From contig JAGDMF010000004.1 in NCBI GenBank assembly GCA_017860455.1, positions 1 through 64,000 on the forward strand: a stretch of DNA of 64,000 nucleotides, read 5' to 3'. Of the stretch, positions 61,769 through 64,000 are shown piece by piece (the stretch's first letter is position 1; each line of letters opens with the position of its first letter). Source of the DNA: Bacteroidota bacterium (lineage in GTDB: Bacteria > Bacteroidota > Bacteroidia > Bacteroidales > WCHB1-69). The translations under genes were made by a program, and so were the position numbers. Under the pieces are notes generated by a model. It did not search any database and was not told where the DNA came from. It saw only the letters and a list, made by a program, of their open reading frames with translations.

Positions 61769-61841
61769 TTGAGCTCACAAAAATAAACATTTTAGCTCAA
61801 TTATTTTCATTTTTGAGCTTTATTTTGTAAAATAATGAGCT
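61769..61841. promoter_or_regulatory. Four-copy TGAGCT motif array at the Fic promoter
   Basis: TTGAGCT occurs at 61769-61775 and 61813-61819, its reverse complement AGCTCAA at 61794-61800, and ATGAGCT at 61835-61841. Each is followed by an A/T-rich ACAAAAWT-like stretch, and starts are spaced 25, 19 and 22 bp. Copies 2 and 3 form an inverted repeat, and copy 1 abuts the -7 box. The arrangement is typical of an operator, here likely for the winged-helix Fic protein itself. Confidence 0.6.
61778..61785 (-). promoter_or_regulatory. -7 box of the Fic gene (TATTTTTG)
   Basis: TAnnTTTG on the minus strand 20 nt before the ATG at 61757, ending 2 bp from motif copy 1 (61769-61775). Protein bound to that copy would cover the transcription start. 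Confidence 0.7.
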
Positions 61842-61855
61842 ACAAAATTAATTTT

Positions 61856-63853
61856 TTATTTTTTGACTACAAATTTTCGGTAAATAGGATGAGTTGGTGT
61901 TGTGATTTTTAACAGATATACACCAGAATTTAAAGTAGTTACATTAATATTGGTTTTATAACCTTCTAAATTTTGCACCAATTTGCCCTGCAAATCATAA
62001 ATCTGTGTTTGTATTATTTGAACTCCATTTTCCGGATACAAACTTAAAATGTCAGAAGTTGGATTGGGATAGATTCTTACATAATCATCATTTGATTGTT
62101 CAAAATCAGCGATTCCAACTTCATTAGAGGAAACAATATTGGATCTGGAGGATGTTATAGATTTTGTCGGATTACAAGGTGTTGGAGTTATCACTTCTAC
62201 TTGATAATATACCGTTCCTGAAGGAGCGTTTAAATCAGTATATTGCGTACTGGTACCGGATGTGGAACCTAGTAATGCCAAATTGGAAGAAGTAGTACCT
62301 CTATAAATGTTGTAGGAGGTTACATCAAATCCGAAATAGGGTTCCCAAATTAGATTGTAAGTTGTTCCAATCCCCTGATTGATGGCAAGATGCATTGTTT
62401 TGTGCGGTTCACTTTTTTGTGATTCAATTCCACAAATATCTTTCATTGCAATTTTATATTGATTAGATTGTACCGTTGGATTGGAACTGAGATCTTCAAA
62501 AAGGGACGTTTGGGTGTAAGGGATCACTCCAATCATTTGATAGATGTTTGATATGGTTGTTTCTCTGTAAATGTAAAATGAATCCACAAAATCGATTTCA
62601 GGTTTTTCCCATGCAATCAAATTTTTATTATTCTCGCTTACACCTACTATACAAATCTCTGGAGCACTCATAGGAACTACAGAAATGGTAACGGAAGAAG
62701 TGGCACTGCATCCATTTTGAATCGAAGCTGTTACAGTATAAGTAGTTGTTTGTGAAGGAGCTGCGATTGGGTTTTGACTATTCGGATCATTTAAACCTGT
62801 CACAGGAGTCCAACTAAATTGATCAAAATGCACCTTTTTTACAATATGCCCTTGTTCTCCAACACTATAACATACCTGATCACTACCAAAACTGATTCCC
62901 AATAGTGTTAGGTTGGGATTATAATTGGAGTTCCAATTGGTGCCATCAGAAGTTGTTAATATGGTATTTTGTCCTGCAATATAACCTATGCCTATTGAAT
63001 TAAATTCAATGGATCTTAGATGATTCACTGTTCCTGAAGTTTGTAAAATCCAGTTTTCTCCGGCATCAATGGTCTTAAGAATAGTGCCATTATCCCCTAT
63101 AGCAAATCCTATATTGCTAGAAATAAAATAAATATCATGTAAAGTTTCGGATGTATTGCTGGTTTTTGGACTCCAGGTAAGACCGGCATCAATTGTTTTT
63201 AAGATAGTTCCGGAACTACCTACTATAAATCCGGTTGCAAGACTTGTAAAATAAACACCGTATAAAGTCTGTAAAATGCCACTATTTAATGTTGTCCAAT
63301 TAAATCCACCATTCGTTGATTTTCCAATGGTGCCAAAACTTCCAACAACATAACCAGTCGATGGAGAAACGAAAAAAATATCATTTAAATTTCTACTGAT
63401 GGGATTATCTCCAAATGAGCCAGAATATATGGAATCCCCATGAATGATGCTGATCATTTCAATCGTCATCCCCTGAAAAGTAGCACTTCCCACAAAAAAA
63501 CCTAAAGTATCATTAAAAAAGCGAATTTTATTCAATGAAACAGAAACACCTGGGGCTGATGAGGTTTGAACGGACCAGGTTTGACCTCCATCTATTGTTT
63601 TTGCCAAAACAGCACTGTTAACATTATCCCCAACAATATAGCCCAAATCATTATTAATAAAACAGGTAGACTTCAATGAAAAACTGTTAAGTTGGGTGTA
63701 ATTTATAGAATTCCAGCTTGTAGTTGGGGTTAAAGTGACTGACTCACCACAGGTGATACTTTGATTATTTCCAGCTGAAATGACACATTGAGCTAGTCCA
63801 AATTGAAATCCCCAAAAAAGAAAAATCCCTAAAAAAATAGTTTTCGTTTTCAT
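61856..63853 (-). CDS. Secreted Ycf48-like beta-propeller protein with type A T9SS sorting domain
   Basis: A 665-residue exported protein. After a signal peptide (1-21, ending GLAQ) are about seven tandem repeats of roughly 42 residues (about 40-345) with the Ycf48/BNR pattern GTILKTIDAGLTW, GFIVGSSG and similar, expected to form a beta-propeller. Then come an immunoglobulin-like linker (about 345-400) and two fibronectin-III-like segments (about 400-580). The last 75 residues are a type A sorting domain (IYPNPTSDILSL ... LNSGVYLLKITT ... KFVVKK). The ligand is unknown. Own TAnnTTTG box. Confidence 0.88.
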   Translation of the reverse strand: MKTKTIFLGIFLFWGFQFGLAQCVISAGNNQSITCGESVTLTPTTSWNSINYTQLNSFSLKSTCFINNDLGYIVGDNVNSAVLAKTIDGGQTWSVQTSSAPGVSVSLNKIRFFNDTLGFFVGSATFQGMTIEMISIIHGDSIYSGSFGDNPISRNLNDIFFVSPSTGYVVGSFGTIGKSTNGGFNWTTLNSGILQTLYGVYFTSLATGFIVGSSGTILKTIDAGLTWSPKTSNTSETLHDIYFISSNIGFAIGDNGTILKTIDAGENWILQTSGTVNHLRSIEFNSIGIGYIAGQNTILTTSDGTNWNSNYNPNLTLLGISFGSDQVCYSVGEQGHIVKKVHFDQFSWTPVTGLNDPNSQNPIAAPSQTTTYTVTASIQNGCSATSSVTISVVPMSAPEICIVGVSENNKNLIAWEKPEIDFVDSFYIYRETTISNIYQMIGVIPYTQTSLFEDLSSNPTVQSNQYKIAMKDICGIESQKSEPHKTMHLAINQGIGTTYNLIWEPYFGFDVTSYNIYRGTTSSNLALLGSTSGTSTQYTDLNAPSGTVYYQVEVITPTPCNPTKSITSSRSNIVSSNEVGIADFEQSNDDYVRIYPNPTSDILSLYPENGVQIIQTQIYDLQGKLVQNLEGYKTNINVTTLNSGVYLLKITTPTHPIYRKFVVKK

Positions 63854-63893
63854 AACAATTTATTTTATTGATGATTACAGTTTTTATGATTGG

Positions 63894-63901
63894 CAAATAT
63901 A
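63894..63901 (-). promoter_or_regulatory. -7 box of the Ycf48-like gene (TATATTTG)
   Basis: TAnnTTTG on the minus strand 40 nt before the ATG at 63853. Confidence 0.65.
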
Positions 63902-63957
63902 TAAAAATTATTTAGATTCAACCATATTTTTAAAAAATAATCTATAATGAAATACTT

Positions 63958-63997
63958 ATGTGCTAATTGGGCTAAAGGCGAAGGGCTAAAGGCTAAT
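63958..63997. repeat. Family H unit followed by 7-nt family F repeat (GGCTAAA)
   Basis: One ATGTGCTAA unit (63958-63966) is followed by GGCTAAA, GGCGAAG, GGCTAAA, GGCTAAT in 7-nt register (63969-63997). The GGCTAAA-GGCGAAG order matches the string within rnpA (34463-34481). The array reaches the right edge and may continue. Confidence 0.8.
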
Positions 63998-64000
63998 AAG

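Overview
The window is one contiguous, AT-rich chromosomal stretch from a member of the Bacteroidota, probably a Bacteroidales-like lineage. Four things support this. Cargo proteins carry type IX secretion (T9SS) sorting domains of both type A (36380-37111, 61856-63853) and type B (53910-56807). Several families are largely restricted to the phylum (DUF4271, DUF4292, DUF4293, DUF3078, the T9SS-B nidogen-like module). The speA-type arginine decarboxylase is the phylum's form. About twenty genes are preceded by a TAnnTTTG box, the -7 element of the phylum's primary sigma factor. I see no rRNA, tRNA, CRISPR array, insertion sequence or prophage.

Layout. 1-4.4 kb (minus): the edge of an unknown gene, rpsT, a TPR-like lipoprotein, an M16 protease and mtaB. 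4.8-15.2 kb (plus): speA, htpG with a sigma-54-like promoter, cutC, a DUF4293 protein, the NAD(P)HX repair enzyme, a thioredoxin-fold lipid/thiol protein and a large M16 protease. 15.3-24.7 kb (minus): an apparent operon of rlmB, a phosphoesterase and three hybrid histidine kinases with no DNA-binding output. 24.9-26.2 kb: a TolC-like protein. 26.4-34.1 kb (minus): pheT, a RibF-like protein lacking the riboflavin kinase domain, topA, a ureohydrolase-like protein with degraded metal site, and a DUF3078 protein. 34.4-40.2 kb (minus): rnpA, hemD, a DUF4271 protein, a T9SS cargo protein, an RluA-family synthase, panB and cstA. 40.3-43.2 kb (plus): yqeY, an M28 peptidase and guaA. 43.3-49.7 kb (minus): a DRTGG protein, a tightly coupled five-gene radical-SAM/SDR/B12-radical-SAM/glycosyltransferase/aminotransferase operon, and a small ferredoxin. 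49.8-60.6 kb: oxyR, mnmE, a lipocalin-like lipoprotein, pfkA, then a plus-strand operon of T9SS-B protein, DUF4292, queG, kdsD and rluD. 60.7-63.9 kb (minus): a Fic protein with a repeated upstream motif, and a beta-propeller T9SS cargo.

Most of the window is core metabolism and information processing. The accessory material that stands out is the five-gene operon at 43.8-49.4 kb, which looks like a biosynthetic pathway for an unusual glycan or glycolipid; the three-kinase phosphorelay; and the Fic locus.

A second signal runs through the whole window. At least seven intergenic sites carry imperfect tandem repeats whose units are always 7 or 8 nt, from a small set of recurring unit families. 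Several families are juxtaposed at one site, and the same family recurs tens of kilobases away. At two sites (rnpA and the DegT aminotransferase) the repeats run into the gene and encode the last residues of the protein.
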